NCBI RefSeq assembly: GCF_022095675.1
Contig: NZ_JAHYSG010000071.1
Location: forward strand, 1 to 64,000
Length of the DNA stretch: 64,000 bases
DNA from: Dactylosporangium sp. AC04546
GTDB taxonomy: Bacteria; Actinomycetota; Actinomycetes; Mycobacteriales; Micromonosporaceae
Direction of reading: 5' to 3'
Below, one piece after another: positions 5,890 through 15,311 of the stretch; within the stretch, counting starts at the first letter, position 1, and each line of letters begins with the position of its first letter. The position numbers and the translations under genes were made by a program. The notes under the pieces are model-generated. The model had not been told where the DNA came from and ran no database searches. It saw only the letters and a program-made list of their open reading frames with translations.

Positions 5890-6411
5890 GTGCGCACCCT
5901 GGTCTCCCCGACGACAACCCTGCACGCGGCCTGGCTGGCGGCCCGCGACGACTGGGGCCGCGGCGTCCACCAGGACGGCGCCGGCCTGCACGAGGACGAC
6001 GAGGTCGACTCGCCGGCCGGCTTCGCCGCCTGGGTGGCCCGCCTGACCGCCCAGTCGTCCGGCCCGGTCGCCGACGGCAGGATCCCGGCCACGTACTGGT
6101 GGATCGTCGAAAACGGCACGGTGCTGGGCGCGATCACGCTGCGCCACCACTTGAACGCCCGCCTGCTGGAGGCCGCCGGCCACATCGGCTTCGGCGTGCG
6201 ACCGTCGGCCCGCGGCCGCGGCGTCGCCTCGTGGGGCCTGGCCCGGGTGCTGGACGAGGCCCGCACCCGCCGCCTCCCCCGGGTCCTGTTGTCGTGCGGC
6301 ACGGACAACCCGGCCTCGGCCCGCGTGATCGAACGCAACGGCGGCGTCCTGGAGGACGTCCGCGACACCTGGCTCGGCCCGGCCCGCCGCTACCGGATCG
6401 ACCTCGGCTGA
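5890..6411 (+). CDS. GNAT-family acetyltransferase
   Basis: Protein of 173 residues from a GTG at 5890. The GNAT acetyl-CoA loop is visible as [20 protein letters not shown], followed by [18 protein letters not shown], the usual Asn-rich helix and beta turn of this fold. It is probably an N-acetyltransferase acting on a small molecule or protein amino group; the substrate is unknown. It starts right at the breakpoint of the LuxR remnant. Confidence 0.85.
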   Translation: MRTLVSPTTTLHAAWLAARDDWGRGVHQDGAGLHEDDEVDSPAGFAAWVARLTAQSSGPVADGRIPATYWWIVENGTVLGAITLRHHLNARLLEAAGHIGFGVRPSARGRGVASWGLARVLDEARTRRLPRVLLSCGTDNPASARVIERNGGVLEDVRDTWLGPARRYRIDLG

Positions 6412-6535
6412 GCGGTCGTCCACCCTCGTAGGCCGGCTCCGGCGGCGCGAACCGGACCGCCACGCTCCTCAGACCAGCCCGACGGCCGCGCCGGCGGGCA
6501 CGGTGCCGCCGCAGACGCACGGCGGCGATCCAGGG

Positions 6536-7447
6536 TCAGGCGGCCAGGGCGTCCACGATGCGCTTGGCCGAGCCGGCCAGGCCCCACTGGTGTGCCAGGT
6601 CGAGCAGGCGGTCGGGGTCGGCCGGGGACGACGGGAGCTTGGTCTCCACGGCGCCGACCGGCGCGGTCTTCGACACCGCCACCACGTCGCGGGCCGCGGC
6701 CAGGTAGTCGCGGCCGGCGACGATCTTCGCGCGCAGGCCCGGGGCGAAGCCGGCCGCCGGGTCGTCGAGGGCGGCCAGGATGCCGTCGAGGCCGCCGTGG
6801 CGGTCGACCAGGCGGGCCGCGGTCTTCTCGCCCACCCCGGTGACGCCCGGCAGGCCGTCGCTGGGGTCGCCGCGCAGGGCGGCGAAGTCGGCGTAGCCAC
6901 CGGCCGGCACGCCGTACTTCGCGTGGACCGCCGCGTCGTCCATGACCTCGAGCTTCGCGACGCCGCGCCCGCAGTACAACACCCGCACCTGACGCTCGTC
7001 GTCGATCACCTGGAAGAGGTCGCGGTCGCCGGTGGCCACCTCGACCGGGCCGGGCTCGCGGGCGGCGAGCGTGCCGATCACGTCGTCGGCCTCGAAGTCC
7101 TCGGCGCCGGCGGTGGCGATGCCGAGCGCGTCCAGGAAGTCGAGGATGATCGGGATCTGCGCCTCCAGGGCGGCCGGCACCTCCTCGCCGCCGGCCGGGG
7201 TGAGCCGGTGCGCCTTGTACGACGGCAGCAGGGCCACCCGCCACGCCGGGCGCCAGCTCATGTCGAGGCAGCACACCATGCGGTCGGGGTGGCGGCCGCG
7301 GATCAGGGTCGAGAGCATGTCGAGGAAGCCGCGCACGGCGTTGACCGGGGTGCCGTCCGGGGCCTTCGCCGCGGACTCGGGCACGCCGAAGTACGCGCGG
7401 AAGTAGAGGCTGGCGGAGTCGATCAGCACGAGGGGGCGGGCATCCAC
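6536..7447 (-). CDS. 5'-3' exonuclease (FEN superfamily)
   Basis: Protein of 303 residues with only the exonuclease half of DNA polymerase I. Acidic metal-binding motifs are visible (ILIDSA-like start LVLIDSASLYFRAYF, EDFEADDVIGTLA, TGDRDLFQVI), then the helix-three-turn-helix DNA-binding stretch GDPSDGLPGVTGVGEKTA. It should remove 5' flaps or RNA primers. Stand-alone versions are common in Actinobacteria; the M. tuberculosis counterpart (Rv2090) sits in a similar neighbourhood. The GTG at 7447 is preceded by TAGGCT at -10 spacing. Confidence 0.92.
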   Translation of the reverse strand: MDARPLVLIDSASLYFRAYFGVPESAAKAPDGTPVNAVRGFLDMLSTLIRGRHPDRMVCCLDMSWRPAWRVALLPSYKAHRLTPAGGEEVPAALEAQIPIILDFLDALGIATAGAEDFEADDVIGTLAAREPGPVEVATGDRDLFQVIDDERQVRVLYCGRGVAKLEVMDDAAVHAKYGVPAGGYADFAALRGDPSDGLPGVTGVGEKTAARLVDRHGGLDGILAALDDPAAGFAPGLRAKIVAGRDYLAAARDVVAVSKTAPVGAVETKLPSSPADPDRLLDLAHQWGLAGSAKRIVDALAA

Positions 7448-7453
7448 CCGGCC

Positions 7454-7459
7454 AGCCTA
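7454..7459 (-). promoter_or_regulatory. -10 TAGGCT of 5'-3' exonuclease
   Basis: Six bases separate it from the GTG at 7447, indicating a leaderless transcript. Confidence 0.5.
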
Positions 7460-7460
7460 C

Positions 7461-8438
7461 TCACCGCAGCACGTGGACGCGGGTCGCCGTGCCGGTCGTG
7501 CTCGTGTGGCGCTGCACGAGGTCGGCCAGGTAGTGGACCATCACCAGGCCGTTGCCGCGGCGGACCGGCGGGCGGAGGCGGCCGGCCATGACGTCGGCGC
7601 AGTGCCCGAAGTCGCGCACCTCGCACACCACCCGCTCGGCGTCGTGCCACGTGCGCAGGGTGCCGGACCCACCGCCGTGGACGACGCTGTTGGTGGCCAG
7701 CTCGTTGACGGCGCTCTGCAGGTCGACGATGCGGTCGGGCGGCAGAGCGGCGTCGAGGCCCGCCTCGGCGACCGCGCGGCGGACCTTCACCAGCTCGGGC
7801 AGCTCGAAGCGCAGGGTCGTCGCGCCGGCCGGGGGCTCGGCGAGCGGCACGTTGTAGATGTCGGTGATGCCGTACGGGTTGTAGCCGTCGCTGGCGCGGC
7901 GGGTGCCGTCCTCGAGCATGACCGGGTGGGTGGCCCACGCGTCGCGCACCCGCCGGCGGCCGAGCGCGCCCGTGTCGTACGGGCAGAGGATGGCCGCCTC
8001 CCGCCCGGCGAACGCGACGTTGATCATCGCCTCGTGCTGGACGCAGGCCGGATACTCCTCCGCGGTGCGCGCCGGCCAGATCGGCTCGCCGATGATGCGC
8101 ACCCGGCGGCCGGCGTGCTCGTCCATGAACGCGCTGAGGACCCACGGGATGAGCCGGCCCGGGTTGCGGCCGGCCTCGGTCATGTCGCGGAACCTGACCA
8201 GGTCGGCGAACGCGCCGAGGCGCTCCCGCAGCAGGGCCAGGTTGGCAGGCGGGGCGGCGACCAGCATCGGCTCGTCGGCGGAGACGCCCTCATAGATGAA
8301 CTTCATGGCGCCGTCGAGGTAGCCCGCGGTGTCGTGGTAGAGCAACGCCTCGTGGACGAACGGGTCGCCGACCCGGCCGCCACCCTTCGACACGCCTGCT
8401 GCGGTCATGGAGATGCGCTGCTCATCTCGATAGGGCAC
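7461..8438 (-). CDS. MEDS-domain protein with HATPase (anti-sigma-type) domain
   Basis: Protein of up to 325 residues. The N-terminal half (about residues 25-185, FVHEALLYHDTAGYLDGAM onwards) matches the MEDS sensory domain. The C-terminal part (about 205-325) is an RsbW-like HATPase with an N-box NELATNSVVHGG and a later GNGLVMVHYLADLV. There is no dimerisation/His domain, so it is more likely an anti-sigma or anti-anti-sigma partner than a classic histidine kinase. Alternative starts are GTG 8438 and ATG 8408. It is divergent from the peptidase gene and lies just upstream of the exonuclease gene on the same strand. Confidence 0.82.
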   Translation of the reverse strand: MPYRDEQRISMTAAGVSKGGGRVGDPFVHEALLYHDTAGYLDGAMKFIYEGVSADEPMLVAAPPANLALLRERLGAFADLVRFRDMTEAGRNPGRLIPWVLSAFMDEHAGRRVRIIGEPIWPARTAEEYPACVQHEAMINVAFAGREAAILCPYDTGALGRRRVRDAWATHPVMLEDGTRRASDGYNPYGITDIYNVPLAEPPAGATTLRFELPELVKVRRAVAEAGLDAALPPDRIVDLQSAVNELATNSVVHGGGSGTLRTWHDAERVVCEVRDFGHCADVMAGRLRPPVRRGNGLVMVHYLADLVQRHTSTTGTATRVHVLR

Positions 8439-8512
8439 CGCTTACTCAACGTTCGACGCCAGATTACGCCACCCGATCGGCGGCGGCACCCATTCATTCA
8501 CATAACGCCCGA

Positions 8513-8518
8513 TAGGCT
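8513..8518 (+). promoter_or_regulatory. -10 TAGGCT of M24 peptidase
   Basis: Seven bases separate TAGGCT from the GTG start at 8526; leaderless arrangement. Confidence 0.5.
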
Positions 8519-8525
8519 TGCTGTC

Positions 8526-9626
8526 GTGGTCCACCAGCATCGACTCGCCGCCGCGCAGCGCGCCATGTCCGAGGCCGGCCTCGACGCCCTGCTCATCCCG
8601 CCGAGCGCCGACCTGCGGTACCTGACCGGATACGACGCGCACGCCCTCGAGCGGCTCACGCTGCTGGTCCTGCCCGCGCAGGGCGCGGCCACGCTGGTCG
8701 TGCCCCGGCTGGAGCGCCCGGCCGCCGAGGCGCAGGCCGCCGGCGTGACGTTCGCCGACCACGAGGACGGCACCGACCCGTACCCGCTGATCCGCGCCGC
8801 CCTCGGCGCCGCCGGCACCGGCCCGACCGGGGCCGTCGGCCTCGGCAACCGGATGTGGGCCGAGCAGGTCCTCGCGCTGCGGGCGGCGCTGCCGGAGGCC
8901 GAGCAGCGCCTCGCCGGCGCCGTGCTCGCCGGGCTGCGGCTGCGCAAGTCGCCGGAGGAGGTCGAGGCGCTGCGCCGGGCCGGGCAGGCCATCGACGCGG
9001 TCCACGCGCGCATGGGCGAGTGGCTGCGGGCCGGGCGCACCGAGGACGAGGTCGCCGCCGACATCGCCGTCGCGATGCGGGAGGCCGGCCACGCCACCGT
9101 CGACTTCACGATCGTCGCCGCCGGCCCCAACGGCGCCAGCCCGCACCACGGCACCTCCGATCGGGTGATCGGCCGGGGTGAGCCGGTCGTCGTCGACATC
9201 GGTGGGCGCATGCCCGACGGGTACTGCTCCGACTCGACCCGCACCTACTGCGTCGGCGAGCCGCCCGCCGAGTTCCGCGAGTACTACGCGGTCCTGCACG
9301 CGGCGCAGCGGGCCGCCGTCGCCGCGGTGCGCCCGGGGGTGAGCGCCGAGGCGGTCGACGCGGCCGCCCGGGACGTCATCGCCGCCGCCGGCTACGGCCC
9401 GGCGTTCCTGCACCGCACCGGGCACGGCATCGGCCTCGACGGGCACGAGGACCCGTACATCGTGGCCGGCAACACCGCGCCGCTGGAGCCCGGGATGGCC
9501 TTCTCCGTCGAGCCGGGCATCTACCTGGCCGGCAGGCACGGCGCCCGCATCGAGGACATCGTCGTGTGCACCGCCGACGGCGTCGATCGGCTCAACATCA
9601 TCGATACCGAGCTGGTCGTACTGTAA
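8526..9626 (+). CDS. pepE: M24-family Xaa-Pro dipeptidase/aminopeptidase
   Basis: Protein of 366 residues with a creatinase/prolidase N-terminal domain and a pita-bread metallopeptidase domain. The five dinuclear metal ligands can be picked out: D224 (VVDIGG), D236 (CSDSTRT), H300 (TGHGIGL), E329 (SVEPGIY) and E343 (RIEDIVV). It should cleave X-Pro bonds in the cytoplasm. GTG 8526 is chosen because of the -10 element exactly 7 bp before it and because the fold begins there. The name follows the syntenic M. tuberculosis pepE (Rv2089c); it is an orthology guess. Confidence 0.9.
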   Translation: MVHQHRLAAAQRAMSEAGLDALLIPPSADLRYLTGYDAHALERLTLLVLPAQGAATLVVPRLERPAAEAQAAGVTFADHEDGTDPYPLIRAALGAAGTGPTGAVGLGNRMWAEQVLALRAALPEAEQRLAGAVLAGLRLRKSPEEVEALRRAGQAIDAVHARMGEWLRAGRTEDEVAADIAVAMREAGHATVDFTIVAAGPNGASPHHGTSDRVIGRGEPVVVDIGGRMPDGYCSDSTRTYCVGEPPAEFREYYAVLHAAQRAAVAAVRPGVSAEAVDAAARDVIAAAGYGPAFLHRTGHGIGLDGHEDPYIVAGNTAPLEPGMAFSVEPGIYLAGRHGARIEDIVVCTADGVDRLNIIDTELVVL

Positions 9627-9643
9627 CCGCTTGCCCGGCGGGA

Positions 9644-9649
9644 TACTGT
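9644..9649 (+). promoter_or_regulatory. -10 TACTGT of Lrp/AsnC regulator
   Basis: Seven bases before the GTG at 9657; leaderless arrangement. Confidence 0.5.
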
Positions 9650-9656
9650 CTGCACC

Positions 9657-10103
9657 GTGGAAGAGACCGATCGCGCGATCGTGGCGGCGCTGGCCGTCGA
9701 CGGTCGCCTGTCCTACACCGACCTGGCCGAGCGGGTCGGGCTGTCGGTGTCCGCCGTGCACCAGCGGGTGCGCCGGCTGGAGCAGCGCGGCGTCATCAAG
9801 GGCTACGCGGCGAAGGTCGACCACGACGCGCTCGGCCTCTCGCTGACCGCGTTCGTCGCGATCCGCCCGCTCGACCCGTCGCAGCCCGACGACGCGCCGG
9901 ACCGGCTCGCCAAGCTGCCGCAGATCGAGTCGTGCTACTCGGTGGCCGGCGAGGACTTCTACATGCTGCTGGTGCGGGTCGAGAACCCGCTGGCGCTGGA
10001 GCGGCTCCTGCAGGAGATCCGCTCCGCGGCCAACGTCACCACCCGCACGACGGTGGTCCTGTCGACGCCCTACGAGATGCGGCCTAACGTGCGGCTTCCG
10101 TGA
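9657..10103 (+). CDS. Lrp/AsnC-family transcriptional regulator
   Basis: Protein of 148 residues: N-terminal AsnC-type HTH (DGRLSYTDLAERVGLSVSAV then HQRVRRLEQRGVIKGYAA) and C-terminal RAM/ACT-like effector domain. Such proteins form octamers and respond to amino acids. Being directly downstream of a prolidase gene, it might sense amino acids released from peptides, but this is only context. Its last 20 bp overlap the convergent HAD gene. Confidence 0.9.
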   Translation: MEETDRAIVAALAVDGRLSYTDLAERVGLSVSAVHQRVRRLEQRGVIKGYAAKVDHDALGLSLTAFVAIRPLDPSQPDDAPDRLAKLPQIESCYSVAGEDFYMLLVRVENPLALERLLQEIRSAANVTTRTTVVLSTPYEMRPNVRLP

Positions 10104-10782
10104 TCGCTTCGAGGACCAGCCGGGTGTCGGCCAGGTTCTGGAGGGTCACGTGGGCGCCGGCCGTGGTCAGCTCCTCCACGCTGAAGCGGCCGGTCGCCAC
10201 GGCCACCACGCCCGCGCCGGTGCTCAGGGCCGCCTCGACGTCCAGCGGGGTGTCGCCGATGAGGACCGTCTTCTTGCCGGGGAAGCGGCGGCGGTGGCGC
10301 ATGGCGGCGGCCATCCGGGCGTTGTGGACGAGGTGGCCGCGCACGGTGTCGCTCCACCCGTAGGCGCCCGCGTCGAGGTCGAGGTACTTCGTGAGCCCGA
10401 ACGGCCCGAGCTTCACCTCGGCCATCCGTCGCGCGTTCCCGGTCAGCAGCGACTGCACGGCGGTTGTCTCGCTGACCGCGAGCAGCGCCTCGTGGCTGCC
10501 CGGCAGGGCCCGGCCCCGGGTCGGCAGCAGGTGGGCCAGCTCGTCGATCGCCGCCTCGGCGGCTTCGCGCAGCGGCTCGAGGTGCTGCTCCGGGCCCGTC
10601 ACGCCGTTGAGCCGCAACATGTCGAGGGCGATCGCCCGGTCGGTCCGGCCGGCCATCGGCGGCTGGTGCTCCACCGGGCGCCCGAACAACCGCAGAAAGG
10701 CCAGGTCGAAGGCCTCACGTCCGATTCCGTCGACGTCGACCAGCGTGTGATCGACGTCCCAGAGCACCAGCAACCCGTCCAC
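10084..10782 (-). CDS. HAD-superfamily hydrolase
   Basis: Protein of 232 residues. Motif I is LWDVDHTLVD, motif II SLLTGNARRMAEVKL, and the C-terminal GDTPLDVEAALSTGAG carries the metal-binding acidic pair. The cap between them is helical, as in phosphoglycolate phosphatase-like members. Probable phosphatase on a small metabolite. GTG 10782 is supported by TACGCT seven bases upstream. Confidence 0.87.
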   Translation of the reverse strand: MDGLLVLWDVDHTLVDVDGIGREAFDLAFLRLFGRPVEHQPPMAGRTDRAIALDMLRLNGVTGPEQHLEPLREAAEAAIDELAHLLPTRGRALPGSHEALLAVSETTAVQSLLTGNARRMAEVKLGPFGLTKYLDLDAGAYGWSDTVRGHLVHNARMAAAMRHRRRFPGKKTVLIGDTPLDVEAALSTGAGVVAVATGRFSVEELTTAGAHVTLQNLADTRLVLEAITEAAR

Positions 10783-10789
10783 GGGGTGA

Positions 10790-10795
10790 AGCGTA
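10790..10795 (-). promoter_or_regulatory. -10 TACGCT of HAD hydrolase
   Basis: Seven bases before the GTG at 10782; leaderless arrangement. Confidence 0.5.
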
Positions 10796-10847
10796 GCGGT
10801 ACTCGCCGTTTCGGATATGAAACGATCCGTTAAGGCACAATGAGCGG

Positions 10848-11417
10848 GTGGGCGAGATCGTGGTGGTGCGGCACGGCCAGACCGAGTGGAGCGCCAGCGG
10901 GCGGCACACGTCGGTGACGGACCTCGACCTGACCCGCGACGGCGTGGACCGGGCCCGCGGCCTGGCCCGCGCGCTCGCGGCCCGGCCGTTCGTGGCGGTG
11001 GTCAGCAGTCCCCGCAAGCGGGCCCGGCGCACGGCCGAGCTGGCCGGCCTGACGATTACCGACGTCGATGCGGACATCGCCGAGTGGGACTACGGCGACT
11101 ACGAGGGCCGCACGACGAAGGAGATCCGGGCCGAGCGCCCCGGCTGGGACCTGTGGACCGACGGCTGCCCCGCGGGCGAGTCGCCGGAGCAGGTGACCGT
11201 CCGCCTGGACCGGTTCCTGGCCAAGGTACGGCCGATGCTGGCGCTCGGCGACGTGGCCGTCGTCAGCCACGGGCACGCCTCCCGGGCCCTGGCGGCACGC
11301 TGGGTCGGCGAGCCGGTGGCGTTCGGCGCGCGGCTGATCCTGGACACCGCGACCGTCTCGGTGCTCGGCCACGAGCACGAGGTGGAGTCGCTGCGCGCCT
11401 GGAACGCCCCGGCCTAG
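10848..11417 (+). CDS. Histidine phosphatase family protein
   Basis: Protein of 189 residues with the phosphoglycerate-mutase/acid-phosphatase fold. The catalytic RHG motif is VVVRHGQTEWS (residues 6-16 region), and the second catalytic His is in VVSHGHASRAL. The pattern EWDYGDYEG is typical of bacterial GpmB/CobC-like members. It is probably a broad phosphatase, not the glycolytic mutase. A weak -10 (CACAAT, 10836-10841) lies six bases before the GTG. Confidence 0.87.
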   Translation: MGEIVVVRHGQTEWSASGRHTSVTDLDLTRDGVDRARGLARALAARPFVAVVSSPRKRARRTAELAGLTITDVDADIAEWDYGDYEGRTTKEIRAERPGWDLWTDGCPAGESPEQVTVRLDRFLAKVRPMLALGDVAVVSHGHASRALAARWVGEPVAFGARLILDTATVSVLGHEHEVESLRAWNAPA

Positions 11418-11430
11418 TCGTCCTCGATGC

Positions 11431-11444
<14 letters not shown>
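11414..11444. repeat. 17-bp tandem duplication across two convergent stop codons
   Basis: CTAGTCGTCCTCGA occurs at 11414-11427 and 11431-11444. Each copy contains one of the two convergent TAG stop codons. This looks like a recent slippage event. Confidence 0.7.
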
Positions 11445-13911
<2,467 letters not shown>

Positions 13912-13965
13912 GGCCCTAGTATCTCCCGCTACGGACCCTGCCCGCCTCGAAACCTACGCCTGCGA

Positions 13966-14000
13966 CGTTCGGGCGACTTTTCGGAAATGTCGCCCGAGCG
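13966..14000. other. 35-bp palindrome upstream of glgP
   Basis: CGTTCGGGCGAC at 13966-13977 and GTCGCCCGAGCG at 13989-14000 pair with one mismatch, and the centre TTTTC/GGAAA continues the dyad. It lies upstream of glgP and downstream of the MHYT gene. It could be an operator, or the terminator of the MHYT gene. Confidence 0.6.
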
Positions 14001-14023
14001 AACGACCTGACCTCGGCCGCCCG

Positions 14024-14081
14024 CCACGATCAAGGGCACGACACGCCTGCCACGGCAACCAGAAGTTCCCCTGGATCATGA
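14024..14081. repeat. 58-bp palindromic repeat, degenerate copy
   Basis: Read on the minus strand it aligns without gaps over 58 bases to the element at 49619-49676, sharing the block AACTTCTGG and the outer arms ATGATC...GATC. Substitutions have eroded the dyad. The rest of the 328-bp gap 13912-14239 shows no gene. Confidence 0.65.
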
Positions 14082-14239
14082 CTGCTGTTCGCCACCCACC
14101 CCGAACGTCAGCCGGACGTAGCGGCGGACGACCGAACGCGGAATCCCGGCAGGCACGTCGCCGCAGGCGCCCCGAGACGCAACCGCCGCCGTCGGCCCCG
14201 AAAGAACGCGGGCCGCGGCGGCGGGCGGAGGAGGTGGCG

Positions 14240-15199
14240 TCAGCGGCCGCGCTGGCGGCGGGCGTCCGAGATGCCGTTCGCGGCCCGCGCCGCGAAGGCC
14301 TGGGCGGCCTTGCCGCCGCCGTTCGGGTACGTCGGGGCCGAGCCGGGACCGCCGGCCGTGGACGGCGTGCCGGCCTGCGTCGTGGAGCCGCCGAAGACCG
14401 AGCCGGCCGCGGCGTTGCGCATGGCCTGGCCGGACGCGATCTTGTCGTGGACCGCCTTCGCCTCGGCCTGCTCGCGCTCCGACGGGACGGCCATCACCGC
14501 ACTCGCCAGGGCGATGACCACGACCAGGACGAACAGGACGATCGGGGCCAGGAACCAGTTCACGTCCACGCCCGGCACCGGCTCGACCGCCTGGTCCAGG
14601 TGGACGTGCATCGCGGCCATGCCCGTGTAGTGCATGCCGCAGACGGCGACGCCCATGACCGCGGCGGCGGCGAGCGTGGCCGGGACGCCGCGGACCACGA
14701 TCGTGAACCACAGCGCGACCGTCGCGGCGACCACCGCGATGGCGTAGGAGGCCAGGTAGAGGTTGTTCTGGTACTCGAACGTGCCGTTGATCTGCATCGC
14801 CGCCATGCCCGTGTAGTGCATGAACGCGACGGACACGCCGGTGATCGGGCCGCCGAGCAGGACCTTCCACAGCTTCGGCTTGCCCAGGCCCACGATGAAC
14901 AGGCCGATGCCGACCGTCACGACGGCGATGAAGAAGCTCGCCACCGTGATCGGCACGTCGTAGCGCAGCGGCGAGCCGGTCACGCTGAAGCCCACCATGG
15001 CCATGAAGTGCATGACCCAGATGCCGGTGCCGCCGATCGACCACGCGGCCAGCACGAGCAGCCAGGCCCGCCGACGCGTGTCGGTCGCGGCGCGGGCCCG
15101 GGCGGTGCTCACCAGACCGAGGAGGCAGCCGAGGAAGGACATGGCGTAGGCGAAGATCGGGGTGATCGCGCCGTACGTGAAGTGGTGCAACTGACCCAC
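14240..15199 (-). CDS. MHYT-domain integral membrane protein
   Basis: Protein of 319 residues with about seven transmembrane helices. The repeated MHYT signature occurs three times: VMHFMAMVGF, FMHYTGMAAM and GMHYTGMAAM. In the family these residues have been proposed to bind a metal such as copper and to sense a diatomic gas. Here there is no GGDEF or EAL output domain; the cytoplasmic tail is short, low-complexity and Gly/Ala-rich. The GTG at 15199 is preceded by GGAGGAAA. Function is therefore unclear. Confidence 0.85.
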   Translation of the reverse strand: MGQLHHFTYGAITPIFAYAMSFLGCLLGLVSTARARAATDTRRRAWLLVLAAWSIGGTGIWVMHFMAMVGFSVTGSPLRYDVPITVASFFIAVVTVGIGLFIVGLGKPKLWKVLLGGPITGVSVAFMHYTGMAAMQINGTFEYQNNLYLASYAIAVVAATVALWFTIVVRGVPATLAAAAVMGVAVCGMHYTGMAAMHVHLDQAVEPVPGVDVNWFLAPIVLFVLVVVIALASAVMAVPSEREQAEAKAVHDKIASGQAMRNAAAGSVFGGSTTQAGTPSTAGGPGSAPTYPNGGGKAAQAFAARAANGISDARRQRGR

Positions 15200-15311
15200 G
15201 AGTTTCCTCCCGCGCCGAGCGGCTGTGCACGACCGGCAAAAACCGGCGTGTGCATCATTGCGGATCCGAACGGCTTTTCCTAATCACAAGTGGTGAAACT
15301 TCGCTCCGTGA

